64,000 nucleotides of DNA from Mucilaginibacter sp. OK283. Lineage in GTDB: Bacteria > Bacteroidota > Bacteroidia > Sphingobacteriales > Sphingobacteriaceae. The first letter of the stretch is position 1; the number at the start of each line of letters is the position of its first letter. Below, piece by piece: positions 62,603 through 64,000 of the stretch. The translations under genes and the position numbers were made by a program. The notes beneath the pieces are model-generated. The model was not told the origin of the DNA. It did no database searches and saw only the letters and a program-made list of their open reading frames with translations. The DNA is taken from the NCBI RefSeq assembly GCF_900110415.1, contig NZ_FODR01000004.1, positions 372,001 through 436,000 on the forward strand, given 5' to 3'.

Positions 62603-63208
62603 ATGGCCAGTAAAGAACGTATTCAACGCTTAAAAGACGAAACCAGGATAAATATCCTGAATGCCGCGCTCCAAATTGTTAAAGAGGAGGGATGGCAGGC
62701 TTTAAGTATGCGTAAAATTGCCGATGTAATTGAATACACCGCACCTATCATATATGAATATTACGCTAATAAAGAAGCTATTTTGCTGGAACTTGCCCGC
62801 AAAGGCTACTTATTATTAGCTAAAGACCTTAGGACAGCTCACGAACAACACTTGCTGCCAGAAAAACAACTGGAGGCTATGTGGCTTGCCTACTGGAATT
62901 TCGCCTTTGCCAACAAAGAGCTTTACCAGATTATGTTTGGCGTTACTACCAATTGCTGTTGCGACGAGATAAACAAGCTGGAAGAATCTGTGATGCCCTG
63001 GGACCTGTTCACCGATGTAATTGGCAAGGTGATGCGTATTGACAATCCCGAATCGGATGTTATTTGCACTAAATATTACACTTTTTGGTCTGTTGTACAT
63101 GGGTTGGTGTCTATCAACTTATTGCGGCGCGGTTCATCAGACGATATCAATCGCCAGGTATTAATGGATGCTATTACCGGTATCATCAGGTCGATAAAAC
63201 CTGAGTAA
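62603..63208 (+). CDS. TetR/AcrR family transcriptional regulator
   Basis: 201 residues. The N-terminal helix-turn-helix (about 12–60) reads TRINILNAALQIVKEEGWQALSMRKIADVIEYTAPIIYEYYANKEAIL in pattern, typical of TetR. The C-terminal ligand domain has a Cys cluster (TNCCCDEI). It very likely represses the efflux genes that start 340 bp downstream on the same strand; shared palindromes in both leaders support this. Confidence 0.9.
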   Translation: MASKERIQRLKDETRINILNAALQIVKEEGWQALSMRKIADVIEYTAPIIYEYYANKEAILLELARKGYLLLAKDLRTAHEQHLLPEKQLEAMWLAYWNFAFANKELYQIMFGVTTNCCCDEINKLEESVMPWDLFTDVIGKVMRIDNPESDVICTKYYTFWSVVHGLVSINLLRRGSSDDINRQVLMDAITGIIRSIKPE

Positions 63209-63231
63209 TTTTTTGCTTCGAAAATAACATC

Positions 63232-63255
63232 GTTAAATAATTTAACAGTGTTAAA
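63232..63255. promoter_or_regulatory. Overlapping TetR operator-like palindromes
   Basis: GTTAAAT-A-ATTTAAC (63232–63246) overlaps TTTAACA-G-TGTTAAA (63241–63255), giving three alternating half-sites. A weaker match (CTAAACA-G-TGTTAAG) lies at 63322–63336. They stand between the regulator and the efflux adaptor gene and resemble the site before the regulator itself. Confidence 0.55.
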
Positions 63256-63545
63256 TAAAAGTAAACTCAACAACAAATAAATAATAAAACAACTATGGAT
63301 ATCAACTTTTACATAGCGTTACTAAACAGTGTTAAGTCATCAAACACAAAACGCGGCAACTATTTAGCTACAAAACGTTAGCTCAGTTAGTAATCACCAC
63401 CGATAGCCTTAAAAACAAAGGTTATCATTTCAATAAAAATCACACATATATCAATTCAGCAATGAAAACAATTAACTCAACATATATCTACCAGCCGCAA
63501 GGCAACAAAATGAATCACAATCTATCACCCTCAAAATTAAGTATC

Positions 63546-64000
63546 ATGAAAATTATCCCATTAGCGCTTTTAGCACTCACATTATATGGTTGCTCGCCCA
63601 AGCCGCAAACGCAGCAGGCACCGCCACCGCCGGCACTACCTGTTGCCGCAATAGCATCGGGCACACAAACTACTTACCAGGAATATCCTGCATCTATTGA
63701 AGGTACCGTTAACGTAGAAGTTCGTCCGCAGGTAAACGGTACTTTAGACAAGGTATTTGTTGACGAAGGTGCTTTTGTAAGCGCCGGCCAGCCCATATTT
63801 AAAATAAATGAGCAGCCTTACCGCGCAGCCTTAAACAACGCCCTGGCCAGCTTACACGCGGCCGAAGCAGCAGCAGGTAACGCGCAACTTGAAGTTGACA
63901 AGCTTACACCGCTGGTTGAAAACAAGGTAGTATCTGATTACCAGTTAAAAACCGCAAAAGCCAGCCTGCAGGTTGCTAAAGCCAATATCGAATCGGCTAA
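63546..64000 (+). CDS. RND efflux periplasmic adaptor (AcrA/MexA-like), 5' part
   Basis: Only the first 151 codons are in the window; the frame is open at 64000. It encodes a lipoprotein signal MKIIPLALLALTLYGC (Cys16), a Pro-rich linker, then VNVEVRPQVNGTLDKVFVDEGAFVSAGQPIFKI, the lipoyl-type half, and an alpha-hairpin start (LAEAAAGNAQL-like heptads, VSDYQLKTAKASLQVAKANIESA). It would link an RND pump to an outer-membrane channel. An in-frame ATG at 63462 would add 28 residues before the lipobox; I prefer 63546. The preceding 337-bp gap holds operator-like palindromes and a spurious 28-codon frame. Confidence 0.9.
   Translation, partial: MKIIPLALLALTLYGCSPKPQTQQAPPPPALPVAAIASGTQTTYQEYPASIEGTVNVEVRPQVNGTLDKVFVDEGAFVSAGQPIFKINEQPYRAALNNALASLHAAEAAAGNAQLEVDKLTPLVENKVVSDYQLKTAKASLQVAKANIESA

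Noticed and set aside
63295..63381. 28-codon ORF between the TetR gene and the efflux adaptor
   Set aside because: It has no features beyond a start and stop, and overlaps an operator-like site; chance occurrence is likely.

Overview
The window looks like chromosomal DNA of a Bacteroidota bacterium, most likely a Sphingobacteriaceae relative of Mucilaginibacter or Pedobacter. This is inferred from the gene families (DUF4142, PmoA-like/DUF6807, ThuA–sugar dehydrogenase fusions, GH43, a futalosine menaquinone route, HisB and HisIE fusions), from Bacteroidota-type promoters (TTTG ... TAnnTTTG) and from the style of the intergenic repeats. No rRNA, tRNA, CRISPR array or prophage was seen.

Layout. 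1–2.2 kb: three tandem paralogues with a Cys-rich N-terminal domain. 2.2–5 kb: a compact operon of an Lgt-like membrane protein, a radical SAM enzyme resembling the tetraether-lipid-synthase (Tes/MJ0619) group, and two small membrane proteins. 5.2–13 kb (minus strand): Ppx/GppA phosphatase, a Nat-type ABC exporter, a sialidase-like protein, three small polytopic membrane proteins and a P1 peptidase. 13–20.7 kb: dnaJ, grpE, an FtsE-like ATPase, a LuxC-type acyl-CoA reductase facing a ferredoxin, an NlpC/P60 peptidase, a WD40 protein and a class A beta-lactamase. 20.7–30.3 kb (minus strand): a complete his operon, G-D-C-orf-B-H-A-F-IE, headed by a promoter and a 19-codon leader peptide with seven histidines. 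30.5–32.7 kb: a GT-C type membrane glycosyltransferase and gmhB. 33–39 kb: gltBD. 39–48 kb: an exported orphan, DUF4142, GH43, DUF763, acyl-CoA synthetase and a Ycf48-like lipoprotein. 48–56.4 kb: an alpha/beta hydrolase, then a sugar-oxidation cluster. 56–64 kb: a cystathionine synthase, menaquinone genes mqnE and mqnA, DUF5990, DinB, and a TetR regulator beside the start of an RND efflux adaptor that runs off the window.

The most unusual content is in the repeats. A family of G/C-run palindromes (core CCCCCTTTAGGGGG) occurs as inverted pairs directly 3' of stop codons at five places. One pair encloses a DUF559 endonuclease-like gene, suggesting an autonomous element plus short MITE-like derivatives. 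Three of the five are inside the his operon. There they have replaced the starts of hisF (now a DUF559–HisF fusion) and hisC (now with an N-terminal tag containing SPFRGLGG) and rewritten the C-terminus of HisD. Further repeat types are AT-rich palindromes with arms GAACCGGAATTAAACGAATT, which supply stop codons to neighbouring genes, 7- and 8-bp tandem arrays that abut stop codons, a GC-rich hairpin-dense 240-bp block between a 16-bp direct repeat, and a four-stem element at 43.5 kb.

Other candidates for new biology are the Lgt-like/radical SAM operon, an unrecognised 431-residue gene translationally coupled inside the his operon, and the triplicated Cys-rich family. All functional calls rest on reading motifs by eye; no database search was possible.
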